64,000 nt of DNA from Acanthopleura granulata. Taxonomy: Eukaryota; Mollusca; Polyplacophora; Chitonida; Chitonidae. Every line of letters begins with the position of its first letter. Positions within the stretch are counted from its first letter, which is position 1. Below the pieces are notes generated by a model, which saw nothing but the letters and a program-made list of their open reading frames with translations, had not been told where the DNA came from and made no database searches. Positions 51,742-64,000 of the stretch are shown here, piece by piece. Both the position numbers and the translations under genes were made by a program. The stretch lies in contig JABBOT010000023.1 in assembly GCA_016165875.1 (NCBI GenBank), positions 3,759,644 to 3,823,643 on the forward strand. Direction: 5' to 3'.

Positions 51742-53210
51742 ATTGCCTTGCGGAAAAAGCGACAAGAAATATAATTTACGAAGTTTTGTGAAATTAGGCC
51801 CTGTTGAGAAATGTCAGATTTTTTTCTTCTCTCATTTCAAACACTCCATAAAAAACAATGGCATATTTACACTGGATACAACATCCAGTAAAATGTTATC
51901 TTACATTCAGCTTGCAGCTTGCAAGTGAAAAGACAGCTCATGTTATAAGTTAAGTTTGCCAGAAAGGTTGGATAAACTTATGTTTATTTTGGTACAGTAT
52001 TATTTTCTAAGAGCTTCTACGACAGCGGAAACTGACATCTGACAGTGCTTCATCAGCTAGTGTGAACTGCAACCATTCTGTCTGGGCTGTGATGTCATTC
52101 TCCCAAGCATGTAGCACTCTTGTCATCTGAAACTGCAGTAAACTGCTAGGGTTCTGTTTGTAACTTAATTATATGTGTAAATTTATAACATGAAATGATC
52201 CAGAAACTTTCTCCTGTCACAGCACAACGGTCTGGAAATACTTTGCAGTATTGTTCACACATGTGCTTGTTATAATTAAAATATATAACATTAAAACAGT
52301 GTCCTGTCCCTATATTATTACATGTTACATTGACAGTCAACTTCGAACACTTACGTCACAGCTTTTATATCAGCTGATATCTCTGGGCTCACTGATTGGT
52401 TTGTCTCTCTGACACCTTCAGATCCCCAGTTGGCAGCAAAATACTCTACATTTCAAACGTAGATAATTCAGGAACGAATTCATGTAAATTCAAACAGGTT
52501 TTTGCATTCAAGAGAGAATTTTATAATCTTTTTGGTAAACAGTGCTTCAGTCATGAGCTGTCTTTTACTTTAAATAGAATGGCCAATGTTTTGAAAGACA
52601 GTACTGAAAATTTAACTGAGAGAGACAGTGCAGCTTGAACAGAACAGATAGTTGGAGCTTAAAATTCCTAGAATTGGTTCACAGACGAGGAATGTCTGCT
52701 ATGTTAATTTGCAGAGAGGCTCTTTAGATAGAAATATGCATGTACTTGTTACATTTAATGCTCAAAGAGCAGTGTGGAGTTTTGTTTTGATCCCTGAACC
52801 TGTGAAAAAATATTTCATGTAGAATAACAAATTAATACAGCTTGTTTATCTGTTGGCTGGTTGTCTGGACTGTTTTGTTTCTTAAAGACAATGCGGTTGA
52901 TGTCTACGATTTCTTGGTATTAAAAATCAGGTGAGTTAAGAGCGGAATAAAGTTTTTGTTATATATAACCTGGAATTCGAGTTTTGGTTTTGTTCAGTTA
53001 CTTTTTGAAGGCAAGACTGATGAACATTATTATTTCAAGTCTGCATTAGGTGCCTGAAATTTGTGAAAACACCCCTTTGCACGAAGTGGCCTGACGATCT
53101 TGTCCCGGTTATATATAACTGTACAAAGGTCCCTTGGGTGATACCACTTTAACCAAAGGGGTATTTTCAGAAATGTCAGGGACCTATTGCAGGCTTGTAT
53201 TTACATGTGA

Positions 53211-53265
53211 ATATTTGATTGTTGTTTTAATGCCATACTCATTTATTCACTTGTGTGATATGGCT
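53211..53265 (-). mobile_element. SINE family 1 relative, fragment
   Basis: TTGATTGTTGTTTTAATGCC and CATACTCATTTATTCACTTG only; like the relative at 33320. Confidence 0.5.
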
Positions 53266-53861
53266 GAGTGGTGCTAGGTGTCTGGTGTTCTCGACAAAGT
53301 GTTCCAGTGAAGCAGCACTGTAACTGTGTTGATACTGGACCTGCCTACTACAATGAGATGCTGTAGGGATATGACCAAGATCATGTCGAAAGTAACAATA
53401 AACCACAACCCATTTATGGCATCACGCGCTACCATCTCGCCAGTACTTCAATATAAATGGGCAAATTATTTTTGACCGGGAACAAAGATATTCCGTTGGC
53501 TGAATCTTTCCAGTCACTTGACAAGTAAACTGGAACCGCGTATGTAATCTTAATGTAATTAACTGTTTATGTTGAATTTCCATCACCAGTGCAACGCTCT
53601 TAAGACCATTGAAAGTAATGACTGTAGTGAACTCATGACTGAAGGTGTCTATCTCTTTCATTCTATTTGCCAGTTGAGATATCATGGAATCTCTGTGAAG
53701 GAAAATTAAAATAAACAGAAAAAAGCTAGACATCGCCTTAATTTTTGCCGTGACAATATGACTTGTATAACATGCTTACCGAAATAATCTCCTAGAAACA
53801 AATTTCATACAGAGTACAGATAACACTCAATTTGACATTTGATTTATTTATATGAAGATCA

Positions 53862-54196
53862 CCTTGGTGGCCTAGTGGTTAGAACGTCCGTTTCAGATCT
53901 GGGAGATCCGGGATTTCAATACTGAGTCATACCAAAGATTTTAACAATGTTATTTGTTGCTGTCTGGCTTTGCCCTCAGCACTGAGAAGCTAGAGCAAGG
54001 AAATTGGTCGGCCCAGTGTCAGTGAAATGTGACTGGGTGGGGTGTCATGTCTGGTGTGTTCGGCATGATCTTCCAGTGGCAGATGTTCCTTTGGCGACAT
54101 AGACTCGCACTGTCACAAAGTGTGTATAAGTTTCAAACCACCCGTTGTTCACCTGAAATTGTTGAGTACAACGTAAAACCCAGGCATACGTACGTA
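53862..54196 (+). mobile_element. SINE family 2, second copy
   Basis: Head CTTGGTGGCCTAGTGGTTAG, body blocks GTGACTGGG and GTGTCATGTCTGGTGT, and end TGTTGAGTACAACGTAAAAC match the copy at 44772. Confidence 0.88.
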
Positions 54197-54788
54197 CTTG
54201 ATTGCAGCTTAACCGACGCCCATGAGAAGCTTGCAATATTGAATTAAATGGTAACTGAGCAACATTTCGTTTTTACCACAGAATCACAAGAGTTATTTGC
54301 TGTAAGTCTTATCGACAGCTTTCAAAATTTACGTCCTGTGCAGGTCTACTGTCTGGGAAGATGTTTGTAATACATGCAGTGCGATACGACAGTTTGAGGG
54401 ACGAATGTTCTCAATCCATGAGGAAGATGACATGATTCGATGCTTCTGCATGCTTCAGTATATATAAGGAAGAATTAAATGTCTTGGTTTTGTGTATATA
54501 CTCTAGTTTGAATTGCTATCATGTATTAAATACACAATTTTCCTCCCATGGTCCGTTCAGTTCAGTTAAGCAAGAGAGCGAATCTAATGTTGATTAGCTG
54601 ATCTTCTCCCATCCGCATACAAAGACGATAAGTTCCAAGGTCTGACAGCGAGAGTGTGCTGCACGAACGTGGAGTGTTTAGGCACCGAAATTTTCAAGAT
54701 TTGATTGCAACCACATGGTTCTCATTTAAACACTTGCGAGAAAAGCGCGATTCAGATGCATCTCTCCTGTATTATCCCGAGTTATAAT

Positions 54789-54992
54789 ATGACCTACAAA
54801 ATCTTCCATTATCTGAGGTATAACGGATTTGCCTTTCCGTTGATCTAACGGATTAATTCCTTTCTGATTTCGTTATAAGGAACAGATTAATTCATTACCA
54901 GGCTTGGAACAATCCGTTACACGAGCAGAAAGGCAATGTGTCCCTCAAATAACGGAAATAACGGAAGATTTTTTGAGGGCAATTTAGGTCAC
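54789..54992. mobile_element. Foldback element with CCGTTA-rich inverted arms
   Basis: Left TGACCTACAAAATCTTCCAT and right GGAAGATTTTTTGAGGGCAA..GGTCAC pair as inverted repeats, continuing through GCCTTTC and TAACGGATT blocks. About 200 bp, non-coding. Confidence 0.7.
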
Positions 54993-55995
54993 TTGAATTA
55001 GTGTATGTTTTATGTATAATATCTTAAAGGCAACCAGGCACTATCACTGGAGACTTGGCTAAACCATTGTATAAGGTTAGAAGCCTTTCACTCAGTGTTA
55101 CCATGTAACGAATACTGTCCACAACTAGCCGAGTCGGCCTAGCCACTAATTTCGCAGGCCCGTAGTGTTGTAGAATTCCCGTAGAAGATACACGTAAATG
55201 GGTGCTTAAGGAAGATTATTTCCGCCACTGATCCAAAAATGACGCTATCGATTAACCTACCGGGATCAGCTAATAGCGGCCCCAGTTTAATACTCACTCT
55301 TCTCCTCAAATACTTGTTTTAACAGCTGCACAACTAAAGTCTATTTAATTTCCTTACTTTCCAATAGTTGGGGTCTCAGAAACACTATCTTTATAAAGGC
55401 ATTTATTTACACCTCAAAAAGAAAGCTGCACGAGCAGCTTTTTTGTACTTTAATACGTTGGACAACATCGATATTAGAAAATAAAAACCAAAAAGTTTTC
55501 ATGTAGGCCTACCCTTGAACACCATTTCATGTTACTGATCAGGCTGTTGATGACAAGAAGGATAAGAATATCAGTGCTGAAATATCTGGTACAGATTTGT
55601 TTATATTGTTACATATGAAGCGAATCTATGCAACCATCAGCTGATTTTCATACCGATACGATCGTCTTCTGATGTTTTAATTTTTTGGCTTGGTAAGAAG
55701 AGAAACAATATGAATACTGAAATATCTGCTGTACTTGTTACATCAGAATACAATCTGTTAATTGTATATGGAAAAGAGCGCCTTTTCAAGGCAAATGAAC
55801 AACCAAGCGGTTTGCAATGATCGCAACGCTGAATATGTGAACATATACCTACTTATATCTATACTGACCGCTGGTATACTTCAGCTTGTAGTTCCGCATA
55901 ATTATCACGTCTAAAGCATAGAGAGCGCCGGCACTGTTCTTAAAATAAAGTTTGGATCACGTCCAGTTATTTTGGTTTTTTAATTCTCGTTGTAT

Positions 55996-56231
55996 CTAGT
56001 GGAATATGTATCGAGTCCATCCAGGATCTGACACCTCATTGCCATGGACATTGTCTTGAGGGTCCGCAATCAGCTCACAGACTCCGCCCACCGCCGCCAT
56101 GTTGAATGAAGTACAATCCAGATGCTCTCCACAATAAGAGGAACAAACTGTAGGATTGGAAGTCTCTATGGTTTGTATAGAACGGCTGGTTGATCTTTTT
56201 CCTGGCCTGGACCTATACATGAAGAATCGCA
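55996..56231 (-). CDS. PAN/Apple-like terminal exon
   Basis: 77 codons plus TAG. A basic Ser-rich linker (RSRPGKRSTSRSIQTIE) leads to four cysteines with the C-x3-C, C-x-S-F-N and G-x-C-E-L pattern of PAN/Apple modules, ending GWTRYIF. The module is short, so it may be a minimal PAN. Acceptor TGTGTCTTGCAG. A TTTATT (AATAAA on minus) lies near 55402 as a possible poly(A) site. Confidence 0.78.
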
Positions 56232-59200
56232 CTGCAAGACACAGAACAACAGCGTGGTTATAGAAATGTTGTTTGGGTGTGTTCTCAAAAGAACAAATGT
56301 ATAGGCTACCTGCACTCCTTCCCATCGTTTTTCAAATGATTGTTTAGTGAATGTGATGGCATGACGGTACTACGTTGCGGCTTTTATTCCTGCGTAATTT
56401 CTCTTCTTCTAATACATATTATATTAGACTAAGCGGATATTTTTATTACAATACTCGGGGTGATATTGTATATAACTTTGTATTACGTTACACGGTGAAT
56501 GTTACAAATTCCTGTGTTATTACATTACAAGGTGTAATAAGTTGTCTTTCCCTGGAAACATTGAACTTGGTGAATTCATATGGACTCTGGTAAACAATAA
56601 GTTGCGCGCCATGCATATATATTGAGATTATGTCCCTTGAGATCTTTCTAATCCTGTGTAATAACTGTTTCCCTACATTAAACAGAGAATGCGGTGATCA
56701 AACTTAAGCTTCTAAAGAAAGGTTATTAAAACACTTATAATAAAAGAGAAAATTTGGATATTTCTGCCTTTTTCATACCAACGACCATCGCTGTTGTTTA
56801 TCTGTCAATATCATTCACGATGCGTGGTGATGATATATGCGTATTACTACAAATCGTTTATTTACCCCAAGAGTAAATAAAAGTCAAAAAATGAAACTCG
56901 TAATATTAGTGCTGAGTACTGTAAATGCCCAATGAGGCAAAATCGACCTTTGTCGGGTGAGCCTCTTTTCATTTACTGGCGAAATTGTGGAATTCATGTG
57001 AGGATCCTGACTGTGCTTATGATTAAAGTTTACTGATCCTTGTTAGCGTCGCGTGCTCTACAGCCAGTTTGATATGTGGTCCTAAAGTTTGGCATACATC
57101 AAAACCGTTAAACTCAATTTTACAGTTTATTTGACACTTTCTGCTTTTGAAATTTGTGTCACTTGTGCTTCGGCATGATGTATACATGTACCATCCATGC
57201 TTTTATTTTAAAATTTCAAAAATGCTTAATTTTATATGGTTAATTTCTAAACGTTTTACTTTAAAAAGTTGTCTCGTGTAACCGGTTGTGTAGAGCACAA
57301 GGAGAATTGACTCGTTGTCTTATCTTAGCTCATGGTATATGATTGGGAATAATAAAACAACTAGTGCGTGTTGTAGAGTTGAGCATCGTCATATTTGGCT
57401 TTCAACCGGTAGCTATACCGGTAACGATTAGGTCTGTAGGCCTGTAAAGGCCTATATAGGGCCTATGCAAACCAACAACACTTTTCACATCAAATTTTTC
57501 GGGCGCACATGGTTTTCCACTGTGCATCATGGATTTAATAACTGTGTGCATGACATCGATTAACGTACGAGTACACATAGCTATGCAGGATACAATAACA
57601 TACCATTCGTGATGCCAAACACCTCTAGTTCGCAGATGCAAATCGCCTTTGGCTTCTTCTTCGAAATCATACTGAGCTTCAGGTATCTGCCCATGACTGA
57701 TTCCACACAGGAGAGAACTGTTCGTGTGCCGTTTGGTAGGCGACCTTCGTCCACATAACATCGTGTGGGATTCACCAGTTGGTCCGTGGAAGCATCCCAG
57801 AATTGTGACACTGATATGGCGAAGTTTGAAATCACACAGCCTGGATAATTGGAACAGTATACATGTGCAAGTAAAACTCGTGCTTTGATGAGATTTTGTT
57901 TTGACAGTACGGTATGAAGTATAGGCCCGTATTTTCATCGGTTCATTGTCATAAAATGGTCATAAAATGTAAGTGAAATCGCAATGCCCGGGGTAATCCA
58001 CCAACCTTTGACAAATTACGGAAAAACTTCGTGTGACGCAAACGTATGACATATATATATATATCGACCACGTGCACATCGCTGACCGTTATTTCTGTCA
58101 CAAAGGCTCCAGTGAGATCGGGGAGAAAAGTGATTACCTGAAAGATTAAAATCTGTAGGCCTTTGACCTTTAGTTTATTAGCTTGGAATAGAAATGACGA
58201 TTATATGGCCTAATGGGTTGTGTTGAATGGGCTTATCATTAGAATCGGAAACAATTTACTCTCGCTTCTGTAAGAGCTGACTGGCAAAACTCAAAGATTT
58301 TTTGTTCTTTTGAGTGGTGGTCATTTTATTAACAGTAGCATGTTTGGCAGGTATAAGGAGAATAAATAAGGCTATACACGGTTTGCAGATATGATTACGC
58401 AATATGCGCTTTGAAAGACACACCCTATATAGATACAGGCTTACAGCAAAACGTCAAGAGAGGACTGAAGCGAGCTGCTGTCTGTTGTTGGCCTGTTTTG
58501 TCATATCCATATGATGTACGAATGATACTTAATGAATTAATATACCTTCCCCTCTATCACACTCGATTTTATCGCCTATAACTCGACACACCTGATTAAT
58601 TTCAGTCTGGCATGTCTCTTATGCATGTCATATCGACAGTAACAAATAACAAGCGAAGCTTTCGAAAAGATCAGCCAATAAAGGACATTTCCTGAAATAA
58701 ATGGAATGGTTTGTGTTTGCCAAGGCAACTTACTCCTTTCTGTCCATGAAGGAAAGTAGGATTATTTAGTAAGTATGATCGATTGGGTACATATACAAAT
58801 GATACGCTCGAAGACATGCATACGCTTTTGTTTGAGAAACAATTCCTTGCAATTTCAATGATTGACAGTTTTATTTCCCCTCAAAATAATGAATCAAATA
58901 TAATGGTTTTCTCGCGCATGCATAATTCATCTAATGTCGTGGCAAAAATATCGAAATGGTAATAAGAATGGAAAAGTGAAAATGAAAACATCCAAACTAG
59001 CGATAAATATTATAACATAATCAAATATTAAAAACATCGAGTAAAAAGCATCACATATCTTTTAAAACCGACGTTAAGAGTTTTGCTGTTTCCCAAGCTT
59101 CCCACTGAATTTGATCCCAGATTTACATGGAAATTCAAAAACTTTCAGAAACAAGTAACACATTAAGCTTTGTCTAACCCTAAAATTATTATCTTTACAG

Positions 59201-61779
59201 TTAACGTTATGCTTAATTGTGAAACCTTTGTGACAATAAGGGATCGACAACGCTGCTGTGGTCATTTGCTTTGCTCATGTGGCCGTTTGTTCAACCTAGC
59301 ATTTGGTCATGTGACCGTTTGCTCAGTCTAACATTTGCTCATGTGACCCTTTGCTCAGTCTAACATTTGGTCATGTGACCGTTTGTTCAGTCTAACATTT
59401 GCTCATGTGACCGTTTGCTCAGTCTAACATTTGCTCATGTGGCCGTTTGTTCAGTCTAACATTTGCTCATGTGACCGTTTGCTCAGTCTAACATTTGCTC
59501 ATGTGACCGTTTGCTCAGTCTAACATTTGCTCATGTGACCGTTTGCTCAGTCTAACATTTGCTCATGTGACCGTTTGCTCAGTCTAACATTTGCTCATGT
59601 GACCGTTTGCTCAGTCTAACATTTGGTCATGTGACCGTTTGCTCAGTCTAACATTTGGTCATGTGACCGTTTGTTCAGTCTAACATTTGCTCATGTGACC
59701 CTTTGCTCAGTCTAACATTTGCTCATGTGGCCGTTTGTTCAGTCTAACATTTGGTCATGTGACCGTTTGCTCAGTCTAACATTTGGTCATGTGGCCGTTT
59801 GTTCAGTCTAACATTTGCTCATGTGACCGTTTGCTCAGTCTAACATTTGGTCATGTGACCGTTTGCTCAGTCTAACATTTGGTCATGTGGCCGTTTGTTC
59901 AGTCTAACATTTGCTCATGTGACCCTTTGCTCAGTCTAACATTTGGTCATGTGACCGTTTGCTCAGTCTAACATTTGGTCATGTGGCCGTTTGTTCAGTC
60001 TAACATTTGCTCATGTGACCCTTTGCTCAGTCTAACATTTGGTCATGTGACCGTTTGATCAGTCTGACATTTACTCATGTGGCCGTTTTTCAGTCTGACG
60101 TTTGCTTGTGTGTCCGTCCACTTAGTCTAACATTCCCTCATGTGGCCGAATGTTCAAACTAACGTTTGCTCATGTTAGTATTTTCTCAGTTTGAAAATTG
60201 CTCACGTGGCCGTTTTCTCAGCCTGACATTTGCTCTTGTGGCCGTTTTCTCTTTTTAACATTTGCTCTTGTGCACGTTTGCTCAGTCTAACATTCGTTCG
60301 TGTGGCTGTTTGATCAGTCTAACCTCTGTTGAACACCACGTGTCTTCCACCAATGTGGCGTGCATTTCTGTACGTCACTTGTGGGAAAGTTCGTCAGTAA
60401 CCTGACAAAGGTCGATGGTTTACCCTGGGACCCAAGTTTCATCCAAGCCTATGTATCGTAGAAGAGAAAAATTCTTCATTATATATGGCGATAAGCAAGA
60501 ATGAAATAATTAATAACAAATCACGCTAGACACTGTACTTTGTATTTATGTGGCCGAGAAGAAGTGCAATGGACATTATTCCACTGTATTTCCTTCCATG
60601 CATACATATTATACTATGCACGTATGTACGGATTTACTCATTGGGTCACTCCGGGATATGATCCGGAATCCAACTTTTTATCCAACCGCGCTAAATGAAA
60701 GTTCTAAAAACAAGGGCAGGTATAAGCACTACACCTGCAAAAAGTTTCAGTAAACGTCTACCTGAAATATTGTAAATGTACACTTCTATAAAGAAACCTT
60801 GCCATTGTATTGATAAACATTTAAATATTTAATAAAATATTGGTAGAAGTTTACATTCATAGATGTCTTTTTTTCACCGGAAAATAGTAATGGGTGTACT
60901 TATTAAGGTAAGTTATGGATAGTCTTTTGCAAAGTACAGTGCACCTATATATAAGATATATTGTTTTTGCTAATTTAAGCATTGCCCCAACTAGAATCAG
61001 CTAGGCGGCAATATGATGCAAATTTCCGTTTCGCGAGATCAGTGAGATGAGTGCACGTCTTTCCAGTCTTCAACAGGTAATATTTGATTTCTTACTTGCA
61101 ATGGTGTGCATATATAACAGCTAAAGTTGACAATCCGCACGCTGCACACGGTCGTACTCTTCAGGATTATGGCAGATTGGTCTAGCCAGCTAGATTCCAA
61201 TACTGCAAATTTTGGCACGCATAATTGGCATTTTGCAGTTTGTATCCACAGGCGCCAGTATGAAGATGTAAGCTAATAGCATTTAAATACAATGCCATAC
61301 CCGTTACATCAATGTACCTTTATATAAAAGGCATTTAATCATCAGTTTTTACACACCTCTCCATAGGTATAATTGTTTACTGCAGAATTCAGGGATTTAT
61401 AATAACTATCATATTCAGTGAAGAAAGAATCAAAAAATAAGTAAAGACAGCTTTAAATACCAGTTGACAGTTTTCAGTGGTTTTCCATTGACTCTTATTT
61501 AATTGTTTTCTTTCACTACAACATAAAACTGTGTATATTGATAATTACTTATTGGCCGAGGATGAATTGCCACTTCCTTTATGAGATAAACTTCCTGTAG
61601 GTCAACCATCCACCATGGTCCAAGGGACTTGGCTGTCATGCTGCATGTTTGGTCCAACCCAACGACGGGCTTGCGATCAACGGCGAAACTGGAGGTTCCG
61701 TTGAACACATTGGAGAAGTAAACATAGCTTGCTGATCCGGATTGCTTTGTGGGTTTGTCTCGAGCAAGTTCTTCCAAGT
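55996..61779 (-). CDS. Fucolectin-like (FTP/F5/8C-related) plus PAN/Apple domain protein, 3' three exons; 5' end not found
   Basis: Exons are 61779-61549, 57840-57604 and 56231-55996, all joined in phase 1. The first two make one FTP (fucolectin/tachylectin-4/pentraxin-1) domain. It opens LEELARDKPTKQSGSASYVY, with WWMVDLQEVYLIKEVAIHPR, and ends CICELEVFG. The last exon is a short PAN/Apple module with CSSYCGEHLDCTSFN and GVCELI, ending YIFH and stop. Symmetrical phase-1 exons are typical of shuffled extracellular domains. FTP domains bind fucose in animal lectins, and PAN modules bind proteins or sugars. Such proteins are usually secreted, but no signal-peptide exon was found upstream within the window, so the gene is partial here. 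The usual fucose-site His and the RGD-CC loop are not visible (see findings), so sugar binding is doubtful. Confidence 0.8.
57093..57276 (+). mobile_element. Dispersed repeat R4, copy 2
   Basis: Colinear second copy in the FTP-PAN gene, in the intron before the last exon. Confidence 0.65.
57604..57840 (-). CDS. FTP domain, C-terminal half (exon)
   Basis: Phase 1 in and out. It reads CVISNFAISVSQFWDASTDQ, then a CY...LPNGTRTVLSCVE segment, then GRYLKLSM and CICELEVFGITN. The GRY-hydrophobic and C-E-EVFG ends are hallmarks of FTP domains. The acceptor AATTATCCAG and donor GTATGT are good. Confidence 0.82.
59266..60330. repeat. 32-bp minisatellite in intron of the FTP-PAN gene
   Basis: About 33 copies of a 32-bp unit (GCTCATGTGACCGTTTGCTC then AGTCTAACATTT). 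The first 25 are near-identical, mixing GCTCATGTGACC, GGTCATGTGACC and GGTCATGTGGCC variants. The last eight, from about 60060, decay progressively. Nearly every good unit holds TCATGTGA or TCATGTGG. Confidence 0.95.
61549..61779 (-). CDS. FTP domain, N-terminal half (exon)
   Basis: Phase 1 in, phase 1 out. SFAVDRKPVVGLDQTCSMTA aligns with the 'A(V/I)DG...C(S/T)HT' region of fucolectins and is followed by PWWMVDL. The donor is GTAATT after CCAATAA. The acceptor (CATAAAG) has a modest pyrimidine tract. Confidence 0.8.
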
Positions 61780-64000
61780 CTTTATGGTAGGAAACAAAAT
61801 TTATTTACGATATATGGCACAAATTAAGGCTTATATAGTAGGTATCTCCGTTCATATCTCCATTTGGATTTGGATTCCCACACCAACGTAGGAAATTTCA
61901 ATACAAAAAAAATATTGGCAGATTTATATCAAAAGACTGTTATCTTGCATTAAATTCTGATTTCTTAACAAATATAATTTTTAGGAAGAATGCCATATTT
62001 AGCCATTTTTATCTTTAGTCGATTTGTTTTCACCAGTTCATAATTTCAGATATATTCTGTTAATAGACTACAAAACGGCAAGAATTATTTGGCATGGCAC
62101 TTAAAGAGACATGGTCGCCCAAAATTTGGATTTTTAAACAAATTCTGATTGCGAAGTATTAATTAAGTTTTGAAGTCCATTAACGTCCATAAACTAAATC
62201 AGTCACGTGAAATTGAAAATATTCATTGAGTTTACAGTTTCTACGAGCCCGGAGAAGTCCCGCCGTTATTCGAATCCAACACAAACAGGGCCGTTTGGAA
62301 TCTTTAATATTCAACCGAAATCACCTGTAACTTGTCTGCAGGCGTTCGGGATAAGTCGATATTGGCTGATAATTTCGAATTTTGATGCACGTAGATAGAT
62401 GTGGAATATAACAGCTTAAACAGAAGTGAGAGTCAGAAACGTGCGTGTGTTCGACGTTTAACACCACCGCAACATCAACAACATTTGTATCCACTTATTG
62501 AGCAGTAGTTTTGCGACAACTAACCACCAATTACAACTCTAGACTTGCTTGTCAACCTGCTGAGCTCTCTTTTACGCCTCTTTTTGGCCGATCCTGTTGC
62601 GAAAGAGCTGTAAGTCCTTTATTTACGCATGTCATCAACCACCTTTGTTTACATATGAAGTTTACCGAGCGTTGTGAGCATGCTGCATTTCCACTGAATT
62701 CACAGCCCCTCATTTAAATATTCTGGCACACTTCTGAGTCCTCAGTTTTTTTTCTTCTTTTTAAACATTCACTTACGTAAAATGCTGGCCGTGGGATTAA
62801 CGAAAAGCTTGTGACTTTTACTTCTTGAGAACAATACCTAATACTCATGTCATTCTGTAACAACGCAAAAATACCTACCATTTGGGGGACCATGTCCCTT
62901 CAGCGAACTGTGTTTGTAAATAAAATATGTTAACAGAGTATTTGCATGCGGTCAAAATTATAAAACCGGTTACAATGGAAATATTGGAACCAAATGTCTG
63001 CTCGGAGATCTCTTGTTGCAATGTAAGTATGAAACTGTTCATGTCAACAATGATGACGACGTTCATAACTCACTCGTATCCCGTGAAAGGGCGTTCCAAG
63101 TGGTTGATCGCATGCAAGTCCCATTTCCAACACAACACCATGCAGTCCCCAAGGGAACATGTTAGCTAAGAAATAACATAAGCTCTTAAATAGTAAATCA
63201 AGCAGGTAACATGTATACGAGAGGAGCAGTCACCATGCAGTAGTTGATGGTGGAAGGAAGGCAGTTGATATAAACTCTGCCGTAAAAAAAAAAAGAGATA
63301 CTATGTTACCAACTGCCATAATGAATGTCCACTTGTGACCTGCATGGTGTCATGGCTGAAAGAGATTACGCTGCTTATTTCACAATTACTGACACTCTGA
63401 CTTTGCCTTTATGTGTCTTGGCTAAGAAATACAGTAATCATCGGTGTTTGGACAAAGTGGACTTTTGAAGAGGAAAATTCAAAATAAACGTGAACTTTTG
63501 GCACCCTATACATTGAAACCGACCACAGATAAACAAGAGTAGGCCTATATATATTAGACTTAAAGGCAGCGTCTGTAAAATTTTTCTCTACTGTTCGGTA
63601 TTTTTCGTTAGGATCACTAACTCGGTAGTTTATCTTCTCTCATACAACACACATAATCGTGTGCATTTATGGAGAATATTATAACGTCTTCGTACTTACA
63701 CTGAGCTTGAATCAGTCTTGTAAGAAGCACCAAGCGTATAATAAACAACGTCATCGCCGATTTGATCAAGCTGACCTGAATCGGATGGGATGTCTTGAAA
63801 TCGTAATGTCTCTTATTTATCTATCTTCTTCCATGGAGACAACTTGTACGATATCCTCTCCACGCCCTAAATCGAACCTCTAATCCATTCCTCTTTCTCT
63901 TTTCTGCCTAAGTATATCGCTATATATCGTAACGCCCATCCTACAGCTACCCCACTATAACTGTAACGTAAGCAGTAATTAACACATCGGTCATCACCAT
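61780..64000. other. Upstream flank or 5' intron of the FTP-PAN gene
   Basis: A signal-peptide exon ending in phase 1 is expected on minus. I could not identify one; it may be very short or lie beyond the window. Confidence 0.45.

Larger units (their letters stand above)
50778..55990. other. TIMM13 3' flank and intergenic DNA
   Basis: Contains R2, SINE fragments and the foldback element. Small open frames, such as the one on minus at 53422-53733 that starts with a hydrophobic run, have no recognisable domain. Confidence 0.55.

Noticed and set aside
53422..53733. Minus-strand 103-codon frame beginning with a hydrophobic run, considered as a small secreted protein
   Set aside because: No domain, composition typical of AT-rich noncoding DNA, and no supporting splice or poly(A) context.
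59266..60330. CRISPR-like array of 32-bp repeats
   Set aside because: The repeats are directly tandem with no unique spacers, and the genome is animal.
62875..63066. Minus-strand frame considered as the missing first exon of the FTP-PAN gene
   Set aside because: It lacks a signal-peptide pattern and has no phase-1 donor leading to 61779.

Overview
This is a stretch of animal nuclear genome. It has spliced genes with GT-AG introns, AT-rich introns, retroposed tRNA-derived SINEs, foldback repeats and minisatellites. The proteins are clearly metazoan. The main SINE (tRNA-like head, core with 'GTGGGAGGAAACC' and 'CCACGACCATCCGCAGGTTG' blocks, AAATA tail) and the many TACATGTA palindromes suggest a lophotrochozoan, most likely a mollusc; the species cannot be named from this window. 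There are no bacterial, CRISPR or phage features.

Layout. 1-4400: intergenic DNA with two tandem arrays (about 24 bp and 56/57 bp units). 4535-37326 (minus): a complete DOP1 (Dopey) gene. I traced 26 coding exons whose splice phases all join; they sum to 7392 bp, i.e. 2463 residues plus stop, close to the vertebrate orthologue. A candidate extra upstream exon at 39495-39667 would add 57 complete codons plus bridging codons in frame. The introns are full of SINE copies, small inverted-repeat elements and an intronic 24-bp minisatellite. 39.7-46.6 kb: intergenic. 46639-50777 (plus): a complete three-exon TIMM13 gene (92 aa, twin CX3C), divergent from DOP1. 50.8-55.9 kb: intergenic with repeats. 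55996-61779 (minus): the 3' part of a secreted-type gene with a fucolectin-like (F5/8C-related, FTP) domain split over two exons, followed by a PAN/Apple exon; its first exon was not found. The large intron between the two FTP exons holds a roughly 1-kb array of a 32-bp unit.

DOP1 (endosome-Golgi trafficking) and TIMM13 (mitochondrial intermembrane-space chaperone) are housekeeping genes with no obvious functional link. The lectin-like gene is lineage-type biology. I did not find a convincing new molecular system. The most useful second looks are the possible N-terminal extension of DOP1, a GC-AG intron in DOP1, the degenerate sugar site in the FTP-PAN protein, an inverted SINE pair with shared private variants, a hairpin element carrying a tRNA B-box, several unnamed dispersed repeats, and the TACATGTA excess confined to the first 46 kb.
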